Shown here in pieces: positions 31,290-42,411 of a DNA stretch of 64,000 nucleotides (position 1 is the stretch's first letter; each line of letters starts with the position of its first letter). Source of the stretch: Chondrosia reniformis (taxonomy: Eukaryota; Porifera; Demospongiae; Chondrillida; Chondrillidae); the NCBI GenBank assembly GCA_947172415.1, contig OX359190.1, forward strand, positions 4,712,001 to 4,776,000. Reading direction: 5' to 3'. The notes below the pieces were generated by a model. It was not told the DNA's origin and searched no databases. It worked only from the letters and a program-made list of their open reading frames with translations. The position numbers were made by a program, and so were the translations under genes.

Positions 31290-32160
31290 ATACTAAATTG
31301 CTCATAGTGAATGTTGAAGTACTTTGCTGCCTAATTACACTCAAGTACATTACACAGTGAAAGTTACTGGCAAATATAAAATTACAATCAAGTACTACAC
31401 AGTACAAGTTACGAATTTAAGAGGGCCAAGTGACTATACAATATTACAATTACAATCAAGCACCAGCTACATATGCAGTGGAAGTTACAAATTTAAAGAG
31501 ATCCAAGTGACCCATAGGATAATCAGTATTTTAAACAGTAAAAGACTTCAGTCACATTGTTGCAGGCTTTCAAATCCTCAACTACTGCATAGAGAGTAGT
31601 AATTGATACAGATCATTCAATTGCAGGTAAAACACATGGCCTACCAATTACCTTTTCACACCTTAGTATAGTCTGAAAATGATGTATCTGCATGCCATAT
31701 ATCAACAAAAGTTCCAGTCTTAAAGGGGTCTCAGCTAATAACCACAGCAGATTTGATTTACCTTGTGAGGGAGCTAAGAATACCGATGGTAAAATTGGTT
31801 GCATGCATTTGCATAATCAACAAAACTCGTTGAAGACCATTTTGTAACTTGTACACAAGGGACATCATATGACATACGTATGTAAAGGCCTTGGCCTTTA
31901 TATACGAATGTCATGTTATGAGATTCTACTGTACATGTATGTACACATGGAAAATGTACACACTTGGATAAGAATAAAGCCTTGTTGAACATCAGTAACA
32001 TAAATTTACTAATTCTGGACGTTTCAACCAGGAGGTCTTCGTCAGTAATACAGGAATGGGAATATCAAGTAGGAAATCAGTAAATTCATGTTGCTGATGC
32101 TCAACAAGGCTTTATTCTCCTAATGATTGCAACAAACACTCCTAATTTCTACACATGGAC
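31290..32160. repeat. Repeat E copy E2 plus an inverted AATAAAGCCTTGTT element
   Basis: 31290-31905 matches 59690-60195 in the same direction (CTCAAGTACATTACACAGTG, ACTACACAGTACAAGTTAC, the E core). 31960-32130 contains GAATAAAGCCTTGTTGAAC and its inverted copy CTCAACAAGGCTTTATTC around TAAATTTACTAATT, a small foldback also seen near 59490-59640. Confidence 0.75.
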
Positions 32161-32480
32161 AAGTAAAAATATGACCAAAACATAAGAAGAGAAGAAAGCT
32201 TAAATTACCAAAGTTTTCATTTGGTCAACTAAACAAATTTCTTTTGCATCAATATAGGGACAATTCTGCCTCAAACTTAACGGGAACATATACAAATATA
32301 CTTCTGGTACAACTCACTTATTCTGTAGCTCCTTCTCGTAGGAGAGCATCGACTTATCATAGCCATTCATAAAAGAGATGATCTTTAGCAATGAGGCGAT
32401 GACATTTTTGCAACGTCACAAGATTCACTAAATGTGTACGAGCAATGTTGGTGATGCACTACTCACCGCCGTTAAGGCCT
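32160..32480 (-). repeat. Repeat G, reverse fragment
   Basis: The reverse complement shows GACGTTGCAAAAATGTCATC, AGGAGCTACAG, AACTTAACG-type blocks shared with 54290-54560, 61800-62050 and 57412-57556. Confidence 0.7.
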
Positions 32481-32544
32481 GGGTCACGTTTGTTACCGCA
32501 AGTGGGAGACTTAAATAGATTCAAAGGTTATCACCTAGGTAATC

Positions 32545-32610
32545 ATTCATGCGATAAATGGTCATGAATATTGTGTGCGACCACAATATTCATGACCAGT
32601 TATCGCACGC
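32545..32610. repeat. Palindrome, arms about 27 bp
   Basis: GCGATAAATGGTCATGAATA TTGTG and CACAATATTCATGACCAGTT ATCGC flank a six-base loop. Confidence 0.7.
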
Positions 32611-33629
32611 TAACGCATGTGCTCTCTTCTTTGGGTGTTCAGGGTGACTATGTCCTGATCATGTGCAGTAACCACTTCATCACTGCGCGAAAACAGCACT
32701 TTTGACATTAAGTGGGTTAACTATAGCTATTATAGACTTTTTCCAGCACAGGGTGGGCCTTGTACGTTGTATGTACGTATGTATGAGAGCTTCACGTACT
32801 GTAGTGTCTCTTCTACGTGGGTCTACAGAAGGTTTGCTTCGCTTTATGAATATCACTGCTCTGTATGGGAGGCGCCAACTTCAGTGTGCGTAACATGAAT
32901 CGCTCTAGAAGTTAACTTCAGTCTACATGTTGTTTCTATCTATATGTACGTACAAAATGGCTCTTTGTCTATTAGTGTGATTCTCTGGTGCATGGATTAA
33001 TAGAATTTGATTAGCTTGAGATTGCGCAATCAATGATGTCGTCATTTTATTAACTTAACGGAAGTAAACCTGTTTTACATATTGCGTTTGGCAGCGGTTC
33101 TGTTTCAAAGTGTCGTAACTTTGGATTCGTAACAGCTATGACACTTCCGATTGCACCATTTGCTAGTACTACAGAAACCCTTTCAAATGACATCAAAAAC
33201 GTAATTACCGTTGCATAGCAGAAAATGCCCCTTTTTGCATGGACGGTCACATATACAAGTGTAATACATTGTGTGGTGGTCATTAATGTACATACTGAGA
33301 AAGGTTCAAATAATGAAAGTGTCAGTTCAGTTAATTTGTAATGATGTAAATTTGTGTACCTTATAAAGATTAATGTTCCAGCTGTGTAATAGTTTAGTGA
33401 TGTGCATGGTTGCATTTTCGTGTAAGGTCGTTGTGCTGAGGATGATCATTATTCTCAGGTAGTTTTCCATGTGCCTGGTAGCATTGCTTACCTATTGTGC
33501 CAAGTTCAGTTATCATTCTAGTTCCTTTAATGTTGTACAGCCAGCTGCAGTTTACACAGTAAACAATCATGATATTCTTTCTCCTGTTGAGAAATCTTCT
33601 TTGCAGTCTTTAGAGCATGTCATAATCTA
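32611..33629. other. Unassigned
   Basis: A 121-codon minus-strand ORF (33415-33050) and shorter plus-strand ORFs exist, but none has recognisable domains or coding-like bias. No repeat family member was recognised. Confidence 0.4.
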
Positions 33630-36396
33630 TCAAACTACTTGACTTCTTCAGTGTTTCCAAGGACCTTCTCAATTTCAGCTCCATGCTTTGTCCTGTAACT
33701 GTACAGTGGCGTTGATGCCACTGCTTGTGCTGATTCACCATTCTCCACTACTAGACTGAACTCTTCACTTCCTTCACTTGACTGCTTGTCCCTTTCTTCA
33801 TCATCATCAGCTGACCCCTTATCTTTTTCGACCTCTGGGGAGTCTGTAGGTGGCATGTCCTGTGAGACATTTTCCAGCTGCCCTGTGTGTGTGCTAGCAC
33901 TGACTTCATCTCCATTCAATCGGTTGCCAGCAGTATCAAATAGGAGTAGACTAGTGGTGGGAATTGCTGTCTTCTCTTTGAGAATCCGCTTCCATAGCAC
34001 CTTAGCGTTGGCTTTGACATACTCCATTGTGGATGAATGAAAATGGCGAAGATGCGGTCCTTCTGGATGAAATTCAGGGTGATCACACCCATCAAAGAAG
34101 CAAAAGATTGAAGAAGTTTCTTCCTACCAAACTCCTTTGCCAGGTGCAAGGTAGTGGACCAGTCTCTTCAAGTGTGCCTCTCAACTTCTCAACCAGCTGC
34201 TGAGGAAGCTCTTGGAAATCTCAGTGCCTGAATATTTTTGGTGCACTCACACCAGCTTTGGACACAATACTGTGGGCACGCTGCTGTGCATTGGCTGGTT
34301 CCTTGAATACTGCCTTTAGCCTGGAGTCTCAGAATGATGGAGGAGAGCACATTCTGTGGATGTCGATTACTGGCTGCTGTAGCTAACCTTCATGCCTGCG
34401 CAAAGATGCGCTCCTGGTTCTCTGTGTTCACAGATTGCAGTGATATGATCTCCCTCTGCCGTGATGCATGTATAACCAGAGAATGTAGGTAAGTGTCAAA
34501 GAAGGTGACAGCAGTCATCTTCTTGTGGAAGTTTGTGATCAACATACAGCTGAGTTCGTGATGAAGCCAGGAACAGTTGTAGAGATGAAGGATGTTGCGT
34601 GGGTTGCTTTGGGCATGTACAGTAGATGGGACATTTGGACGGTAGTTTCCACGAGCATGATGATTTCCTTTGATGCAGATTGCTTTCTGAGGTTGATCAG
34701 GACCTCGATCATACAAACTCTGTACTTTGCTCCTGTCTTTGTATTGCTGGTGGTAGCCTTAATGATCTCCTCAACTGTAGGTGGATCAGCACTCCCCAGC
34801 AAGAATGGTAGCTTCTCGGGAAGATGACTGAAGTACCCTTTAATATCATGCAGGCGTTCACAGTTTGCACTGTGTACTGGTCAAGGTCTAGTCGTCCCAA
34901 AGGCTGTTGTGGATCAAGCAACAACAATGTTGAGACACGCTGCACACCACACAAAATGTCATCCAGCTTTTTGCGCATGTCTGCTTTCTTGCCAAAGTCA
35001 TGCTGACCTCGTGCACACAGTTTTTCTCTGAGTGCAGCAACAAGGAGATTACTGAATAGCTTGGGATTGCCTGGTTTTTTGCCTGCCCGTCCAACAGTAG
35101 TGATGTGTTGCAGATCTTGAAGATTGCGCCGCAGTCTGTGAAGTGTGTGTGCCATGTCTTACATCATGAAGTCCTTCACTCCACAACTGCCATACTTGTA
35201 TGTGCCACCTTGTTGTGTCCCTCTCTCCAACTGCTGGGCAGGATGATCCCCAATGAAAAACTTCAGCTTGTCGCAAATTTTGATGCCTTTGCTGGTGTTC
35301 AGCTCGGTTGTAAGATCGAGAAGGCAATCTATCCTGTCTTGCAGTAGAGCTACCTGGTCATCAACTGATGAAGACCCTGCTGCTAGAAGGTAGATGGCTG
35401 GTTGTTCCACAACAGACTGAACAGATGGAGTATTGGGACGCTGGCACTCGGCATGTGTGTAAAATACACCTGGATCATACACTACATGGACAGTCATGAG
35501 AATGCAACCTAGTCCAAGGAGTGTGCCATGATCATGCCACAAAACCAGTGATCGATTTTGTTGATGGTGCTTAATGATGATGCGCAGATCATCAACTGAA
35601 GCATGTGGGGAAACCTAGTGGTGGTACAATTTGCACAAAGTGCTAATATCAGCAAATGACATGTTGTAAATCTCCCCATCAGTGTTCAGCCGCATGTACT
35701 TCTAGTGCTGGTCAAGTAGATGCTGTCTGATCTCAATTAGAGGAAACTTTCGCCCAGTTATGGTAACCTCTTCCCTGACCAGCTGGCCCTCTTTTGTAGC
35801 AAATTGGATCATCTTGTAAGGCACACACGGCTTGCCTAAGGACAGCTGTCCTGTTTCCACCAGCTTCTTCCATTCCTCCTTAACTGTGGCTGGTGTTGGT
35901 GTTGACCCAGCTGAAATTACGCCTACCACTTGTCTTCATTTGTGTATGCGTGTCGTGTATGTGCCGAGTTCTTTGCCATCCAGCCTGGATGTGTCTATTC
36001 CAGATGTATGGGCGAACTCCTTCACTATCTGGCCTGCATTCTTCCCAGGAACAGCATGATTGCGTGCAAACTGTGACCAGTTGATTGCAGAGGGGGGAGC
36101 CTGCAGATGTTGATGCAGATCTGCCAGCACTTGGTACTTGTCCCATGTCGCATTGCTAAAATCTGATGAAAGCTTCCTAAACACCGCCATTTGAAAAAAA
36201 CGATGTATTGACGTATAAATTAATAGTTGCGTATGAACTCGTATTATACATATATTGACGTATAAAATAAGCGTTATAACAGTTGCGTATGAACCCGTAT
36301 TATATATATATATATATCTTTCCGTAACATGAAGCCGTACAACGTAATCGGCAAATGAAAACTATATAAGGGGCTGCCATAGGCAGCCCCTAAAAA
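33630..36396 (-). mobile_element. Long family A element, probable parental copy (A7)
   Basis: On the minus strand the 5' end at 36396 shows TTTTTAGGGGCTGCC with the hairpin partner GGCAGCCCC. The family A leader and its two ~57-bp repeats come next. An ATG at 36190 reads MAVFRKLSSD, where the short copies read MAAFRKL-stop. The shared part therefore ends at the seventh codon (AAGCTT) and short copies look like internal deletions of this type of element. At the far end the ORF stops in CAAGTAGTTTGA (33630), similar to the CAAGTAGTTCGAG that starts the 3' domain of short copies. The terminal 3' hairpin itself is missing. Confidence 0.7.
33635..36190 (-). pseudogene. Uncharacterised ~800-residue element-encoded protein
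   Basis: The frame begins at 36190 and includes INWSQFARNHAVPGKNAGQI then VKEFAHTSGIDTSRLDGKE. A shift near 35940 leads to TPATVKEEWKKLVETGQLSL and KEGQLVREEVTITGRKF. In the same frame, across TAG at 35702 and ~35616, it continues LWHDHGTLLGLGCILMTVHV, VYDPGVFY, LKFFIGDHPAQQLERGTQQG then GTYKYGSCG. A TAA follows at ~35159 and then a Leu/Arg-rich helical part. Further pieces lie at 34802-34539 and 34716-34390. The C-terminus (34027-33635) is acidic and Ser-rich. HDH...GDxPAQQxExGxQxGGxY...CG is shared by many uncharacterised invertebrate proteins. D/H/E residues in those motifs could be catalytic, but this is inference. No Rep or helicase motif was seen. Confidence 0.55.
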
Positions 36397-36645
36397 TTCA
36401 TGCTGCAGTAAATTCATGCAGTTTTAGTTTAAACTTATTCTTAGAAAAAGTAATGTGATGTAATTCATGTGAATTTGCATTATCAGTATTGGGTGGTCAC
36501 ATAATTGGGTATTTATAACACTGACAATCATACACAAGATTTACCATATAACTCAAGTAAAGTGATACACATGTATTTATAGGGCAGAATATGGTACTAT
36601 AGTAATACATGTTCCATGTACTAAGTTACTGTTATACAGGTATCT
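36397..36645. other. Unassigned spacer
   Basis: AT-rich DNA between the long family A element and the pogo-like pseudogene. No ORF or repeat recognised. Confidence 0.4.
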
Positions 36646-38125
36646 TTAATCTAAATCTGAAAAAGGGTCTGCTACATCATCTGTAAGTGGAGTAGGAGAA
36701 ATGTTCTCGGGATTAGCGATTGCCTCGGCTATTCCTGCCTTCACAAACCTATTCTTGCATATCTCAGGATGATCTTGAAAGTAGTCATACATAGAGACTA
36801 GCCATTTTGCTCCAACCTCTTTCATCACTGTCAGCTTCATGTCCACTACAATTTCATCAGGACTCTTTCCAGCATCAATTAGATCTGTCACCTTATCAAC
36901 ATACCACTTATGGAACTTCTGCTTCAGGTGGTCCTTTACCAGCTTGTTCACTGACAAGTCTAAGGGCTGCAGCTTGTCAGTACAATTGCTAGGAACCAGA
37001 ACTGAGATGTGATTTTCCTCCAGTAGCTCATGGACCTCATCTACGGTCTGGCCACGAAAAAAATCAAAGTTCGCCAAAGCTTGGTGAGTGGGTGACAATC
37101 CCTTCTCAGCTCTTGTCTTTTGGACATAGGGTATGATGATGTTGTGGATGAACCTAAGGGAGGTTTCCTGATTTGCCCAATGGTTGGGAGAATGCCACAC
37201 ATCAAAGTCAGCTGCATAGTTAAAGTGGCACCTTGGCGTTTTTCCTGTTTAGAAGAGCTGGAATGGGAAAAAGGCACCAGCTAGAGTGGTAACAAGGGTG
37301 GCAGTAGTCATGCATTTGTCATCCTACCCAACAACTTCAATCCTTGTTTTACCCTTTTTCTCAAGGGTCCAGTTTCCAGATGGTACCAAATTGAAGCCTG
37401 TTTGGTCCCAGTTCAGGACTAACTCATCTGGGATATCATGTGCTTTCACCATCCCTGAGATCTCCAGCAAGAACTTTTGTCGCCTATGTTCAAACTGTTC
37501 ATTGGAAAGTTTCCCAGTCTTAGTTGAGGCTTTTCGTTTGACGTAGCCCATTTGTTGCAAAAAAAGAGTGCTCATCCTCTGGTGAGTGCAACGTGGCCTC
37601 CATTCTCTGTTAGCACTGTTCTGTCCTCAGAGACAATGATGCCTTCAGCTGCTGCCAGAACTAGGCTGCAACTGACTGGCGTGCTTGCCAACCAGTGCAC
37701 GTAAGTACTTCTGGATTTGGGTGTCCAGGTTTTCTCCCAACGCAAGTGGTCATCCTCACTTCTTCGGTGGAAGGGAAGTGATGTCACTAAAATCGTCACT
37801 TTTAGCACCCGCAGAAACCTCCTTTTCGTATAATTCTTTGTACTTCCGAACAGTACTCCCAAGAAGATCTCCTCGCTCCTTTATGAAATGCCTCCTTGCT
37901 AAAGCTGTTCCATTGATCCAAGCGTACTTCCCAATCTTGGCCCAAGCCTCCTCTGAGTACGCTGTAACCGTACGCTTACGATTGGATTGACCTAGCTGCT
38001 ACCATCCGAGTATGTCTGCCACACGTTTGTTGGCCTCTACAGTAGGTTTTTCCCTGATTCCTCTCTCCTCCGGGGTCGGTACCACCTTCGCTTTCGCAAA
38101 ATACTGCAGCAAGCTCATGGTCAAT
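36646..38125 (-). pseudogene. pogo/Tigger-like DDE transposase
   Basis: The first frame opens MSLLQYFAKAKVVPTPEERG and has a TAG at ~37999. It then gives SEEAWAKIGKYAWINGTAL, ERGDLLGSTVRKYKELYEKE. Shifted frames follow with LVLAAAEGIIVSEDRTVLTE, KFLLEISGMVKAHDIPDELV, and the first catalytic site LNWDQTGF. Next are the second site ALANFDFFRGQTVDEVHELL and the third site CTDKLQPLDLSVNKLV, ending in DPFSDLD at 36646. The ANFDFFRGQ...NCTDxLQPLDLSVNK arrangement is a common animal pogo-like family. The three Asp are present but there are at least four frame breaks. Inverted repeats were not found. Confidence 0.78.
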
Positions 38126-38199
38126 TTCTCCTACCTTTCACACTTAATAAACGCTGTAAAGCTACACGTGCACAAACCCGCACGTTACAGAAATTCCGT

Positions 38200-38590
38200 G
38201 TGATGTAATTTGTGCGCACTGAGACGCCTCGCACAAATACGCACGAATTAGATGCATGCATGAATTTCTTGATTTACGGTATAACGTTTTGAAATTTAAT
38301 AAAATGGAAATTAAGATATCTTCTCAAAGACCTATTCTCAGATAAATAAACCCCTAGAGACAACATGAAATTAAAGTTTATCTAAATAGGATATGAATCT
38401 AAAATTTTAAGGAGCCTTTTGTTATATTTCATAGTATAAAATGTTTTATACTCAAATAAGTAAACCAAAAATATGCATAATTAAGAAATCATCTATAGCT
38501 ATTCATGACAATTATATTAAATTCGCTATCTTGGGTTATAAGTAATCTATAATTGGCATTATTGTTTGTACTTAAAGGTTCTGCACATTA
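38200..38590. other. Unassigned AT-rich DNA
   Basis: No ORF, repeat match or inverted repeat recognised. Confidence 0.4.
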
Positions 38591-38946
38591 CTGAATAGAC
38601 TCTGCTTCAGCAACCCTCCTATTCGATTCATATTCCTTTACAACTTCATCGGCTTTATAACCATATTTCTTTTTCAGAGCATTTGAAGCAGGGGATGTTG
38701 AAAGCAATATGCTTGAGAAAGATTACACAGGTGTTAAAAGTTTTTGTCAGATGTGTTAATGTTGAGGTTATCTAATTCATGTAGTCCAAATGCTTAATCT
38801 ATAATGCTGGTTAATAAAAAGTACTCTATGTTGCTTAAATTACCAGTTGTTAAGGTCTCTTTTCTTTCTTCAAGAAATTGTTTAGAAGTTGAAGATGTTG
38901 TTTTGCGATAGCTGGAATCTAGAAATCTGGAAATTTTGGAATAACA

Positions 38947-39292
38947 TCTTTTTAGGGCTGCCACAGGCAGCCCTATATTGTTTTCATAACGCAATATGAA
39001 TAGATATGTCTGGCTTCATGTTATGGATGCATATATATATATATATATGTATATATAAAATACAAGTTCATACGCAACTATTGTAACACTTAATTTATAC
39101 GTCAATACATCGTTTCTGCAAATGGTGGCTTTCAGGAAGCTTTAGTTAACGAAGCTTTTCTGTCGCTATTTATAATGTTCAGGACACTTAAGTGTCGTTA
39201 ATATAGTAAAGCCCAACGATGCAGTCAAGTAGTTCAAGTTAATTCGGGAGTGGGGGGGTAGCCCCACGAGTTTTTAAACTCGAAATACTTGT
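38947..39292 (+). repeat. Family A short element, copy A5
   Basis: 5' GGGCTGCC/GGCAGCCC hairpin, a single leader repeat, MVAFRKL-stop, 3' GTAGCCCCACGAG and hairpin ending ATACTTG. It lies inside the CXC-like pseudogene and gives that ORF an artificial C-terminus and stop. Confidence 0.85.
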
Positions 39293-40494
39293 TTGATGGT
39301 TGTTCCTGTTGTAGCTGAAAGGGGGATTTTTACAGTCCGTGCACTCACAGAGTACTGAACAGGGTTTATTTTGTTTTAGATAAGGACATTGAGACTTGTA
39401 TGATGATTTTTGTGAACAACAAGTTTGTTGTCCTTTGTGACCTCTACCACACTTACAACAAATTACTTTGCTTTTGCATGTGTTGTGAGAATGAGAAGGT
39501 GTTAGAAGGTTTATGTCAACTACTTGATTTCCTGTTTGTGTTAGTAATCCATTGGCCGGGTTGTCTGATTTGACCATCCTTTGAGATGTCAGGGAGGTTA
39601 TTAAAAATTTTGTTTGTACAATACCTGAAAAACTTGTTTTTCTCATTGTGAAAAGCTAGGAAAAGTAGTTCTTTAACTAATGTTGAGAAGAAGTTGGGAA
39701 GAAAACTACCAAGTATTTCTGTTGGTCTAGTTGTATTAAGAATCACTACTATGTGAATTCCAAAGAAATTTGCCATACATTGTAAGATAGTATCAAAGTA
39801 AGCTGGGTAGTTCCATTAACTAATCTTTAAGCTGTTGACCAGATTGACTTATGTAGCATAGTCGATGTCAATGTCTATGCAATTTACATTTAATATCACT
39901 TGTAAGAGTTCCTTCAAAGCAGAAGACAAAATTTCAGCTGTTTCTGGAGTTTATGTTTTGCATTCAAGACGGCTGGTAAAAATTGGTAAACGCTTGTGCA
40001 ATTATTGCTAAGAGGGTATCTTCTTTTTCAGACAAAACCAGATTCCATGCTTGGCTTACATTTCCTTGGATAGAAATGTTCTCTTCTAGGAGATATTTTG
40101 AATTTTACAATTTAATGAATGGCAACTTCAAAGGATTATAATGATTTTTTAGTCTGTTTTTCTATAAGTTCTTTGTGATGTTGTAGTATCAGTGCTTTAG
40201 TTGAAATTTCTAGGACAATGTCTGTACTGTCATCAATTGCAGTGAAAGGTGTTATTTGATCTGTAATTGTATCAGCCTGGTTTTCGAACATTTCTTCTGA
40301 AGACAATAACTCTGATGTTGATCATTCCTCTTGACTGTTGCTTTGTATTGTACTTTCTGGTTTTTCTAGTTGATTGGCAATTGGCTATTGTAAAATATCA
40401 CAAGCCTAGTTGGAGTATGTACATGTATTTTAAGTAGTCTTGTGTATGAAACAAAGTCTAATACCCATTCTACCAAGTAATGTGCCAATTTGTG

Positions 40495-40700
40495 GTATAG
40501 TACATGACATAAAGAAGTTAATGTATTATGGAAGCGCTAAGTAGGCGTTAGGTCTGTTGCTTTGGTTTCTTCATGGGTGTAAAGCTTTATGCATAAGGAA
40601 GGAATCTTTATAGGTCTCTCATTAACATTGTAAACAAATTCGGTCTTCAAAGAGGTCACAACTCTTTCTCTTGCATTGAAAGAAGGTGCCTTCTTGTAAG
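40495..40700. repeat. Sequence related to the 41.8-kb MITE
   Basis: AAAGAAGTTAATGTATTATG, GGAAGCGCTAAGTAGGCGTTA, TAGGTCTCTCATTAACATTG and TTCGGTCTTCAAAGAGGTCA match, in order, blocks of the MITE at 41791-41992. Here they run into the ORF at 40809-40537, suggesting the MITE derives from a longer element containing this coding end. Confidence 0.6.
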
Positions 40701-40969
40701 TGTCATACCTTATTTTGGAAGAGAACTCCAAGTGATAAGAGTCATAATGAGCCTGAGAAGCCTTTTGAAAGCCATATTGAGGAAACAAGGAGACTATGCA
40801 CTTGTACACTGGTCAAGTGACGGCAGAATGAGTGTTGTAACAGAGGGAAATTTGTAGAAGAAGCAGTATAGTTGGCAAAGATTCAAAGATCATTATTATT
40901 TAGCACAGTTACGTTTACCATCTATGATTGTAAATAGCTATGGTTTGTACCAACTTATAATAGAAAAGA

Positions 40970-41201
40970 AAATGTGTATCTATTCATATACTCAGTTGCT
41001 GGGGCAACCGCTTCTGTTCAAATTTTGTAACCGTGATATAACAGCATTAAAGAAGCTATATCCGCTTCTTAAATACTGTTATATCCCTGCCCAAATATGG
41101 TCAACTAAGACGTTTCTTCTTGGGGGTGGACAATTCTCCTTACATTTAGGACAGATGGAGTAGTCAGGGCAAGAGCATTCTATGAAGTTGTCAGCGTTTA
41201 A
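40970..41201 (-). repeat. Repeat H, copy H2, distal half
   Basis: Reverse-complement match to 24175-24425 (GGTTACAAAATTTGAACAG, the hairpin ACAGTATTTAAGAAGCGG, and the Cys-rich ORF end). The rest of this copy continues at 45308-45447, on the other side of the Kolobok-like element. Confidence 0.8.
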
Positions 41202-41346
41202 GGGGGTAGTATTGGCTAAAGTCAACTTTTTTAAATAGCTTTAAACTTCTACTACTTGAAGCATGCAGTCTAAGATGTAGTAGGATATCCTTCAAACTGA
41301 AGATTTAGTTTATCTTCCCCTGAAAATAATAAAAATAAATCTTGTG

Positions 41347-41622
41347 TCATTCACTTTTTTCACTTAACACATTCATTAATTTGATCCAGGGGGCCTTTGA
41401 TGTTAGCTGATTATAGATCTCGTACACGTTGATCGAACGACAACACAAGTTCATGGCGGTTTCTGGTTCTTCAGATCTACCTTTGGTGGCGAGTTTGGCT
41501 GCTCTGTCAGCTGCGTTCGAACACAGTGGGTAAGTTACGCACTGCATAGTCTCCGAAGCGGGCAAAACGTATCTTATCGTATGTCTAATAGTTACGAAGG
41601 AACACCAGATGGCCTGGAGCAC
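41347..41622 (-). CDS. Unknown ORF at the 3' side of the Kolobok-like element
   Basis: 91 codons containing ADRAAKLATKGRSEEPETAM and IYNQLTSKAPWIKLM. An overlapping plus-strand ORF (41581-41814) is equally long. Either may be chance; no domain recognised. Confidence 0.2.
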   Translation of the reverse strand: MLQAIWCSFVTIRHTIRYVLPASETMQCVTYPLCSNAADRAAKLATKGRSEEPETAMNLCCRSINVYEIYNQLTSKAPWIKLMNVLSEKSE

Positions 41623-41788
41623 CTGCTTAGAGCTTCATATCCCGGCAAAAAAGGGAAGGAAGGACGGGCCAAAATGTACAAAAGAATTTTTGGCATTCTC
41701 TGGTTTAGCCACCGTAACAATGCATTATTTGTAGACGTAATAGGTATGCGAAGTACACAAACGTATGTGTACATACGTTTTCATTATA

Positions 41789-41994
41789 TACGGTACAAGG
41801 CAAAGAGAAGTTAACGTATTACGGAAGCGCTACATAGTCATTACGGGTCTCTCACGATAGTCAAATTGTTAACAAGTTCGGTCTTCAAATAGGTCAACAC
41901 CCGTAGTAGTAATTACTTACGCCCATTCGTTACGGTAGCGCTACTGGTATTCTTACATCCATAATACCTTAACTTCTTTTGGTCTTGTACCGTA
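41789..41994. mobile_element. 202-bp MITE with TA duplications
   Basis: The element 41791-41992 starts CGGTACAAGGCAAAGAGAAG and ends with the inverted CTTCTTTTGGTCTTGTACCG. Complementarity extends to ~45 bp (GTATTACGGA / TATTATGGAT). TA lies on both sides. The CGGTAC start is shared with the Tc1/BEN element at 16495, so it may use a related transposase. Confidence 0.8.
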
Positions 41995-42411
41995 TGTAAA
42001 CTATACGTATATGCAGCATGGCTTTCAACTGTTGATAATTATACTTGATGTAGCACGGTAGTGAAATTGGAAAAGATCGGTTTGAGGGACGGCAGCCTAT
42101 ATATATCTATCCCCATGTGTTGCGCAATGTGGTAGAGTGTAGGTTTCCAGACGAAATCAGCAATCGACCTGATCTAACTGGAGCCCATGTAAGGTTCAGT
42201 TTAGCAAATAAATACTCGATACTAAATTTCGTATTCATCTTGCCTCTAACTTGCAGGTTTATACTGTAACTATTGATGACCTGCATCATGCAAAATGGCC
42301 TTGCTATAACTATAACTCAATGACAATACAACCCATGCATACATACACATAAAAAATTAATTTGTCTTAGTCTGAATACTTGATTACAATGAATAATGAA
42401 AAAAATTATAA

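Larger units (their letters stand above)
38600..40810 (-). pseudogene. Degenerate gene with a CXC-like Cys-rich region, cut by copy A5
   Basis: From 40809: GFQKASQAHYDSYHLEFSSK and RERVVTSLKTEFVYN. Then comes an acidic stretch around 40370-40150 (SELLSSEEMFENQAD, ISTKALILQHHKELIEKQTK). Next FGIHIVVILNTTRPTEILGS then FLPNFFSTLVKELLF (39776 frame). Finally in the 39646 frame the Cys-rich block ICCKCGRGHKGQQTCCSQKS, CPYLKQNKPC, CECTDCKNP. Family A copy A5 interrupts right after this block. On the other side the text resumes as ISRFLDSSYRKTTSSTSKQF (38994-38794). The Cys block resembles the CXC type found at the C-terminal side of some transposon proteins. No enzymatic domain recognised. Confidence 0.45.

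Noticed and set aside
33630-36396. Rep-helicase in the long family A element
   Set aside because: No HUH Rep motif or helicase Walker motifs could be found in any frame, so the Helentron label rests on end structure only.
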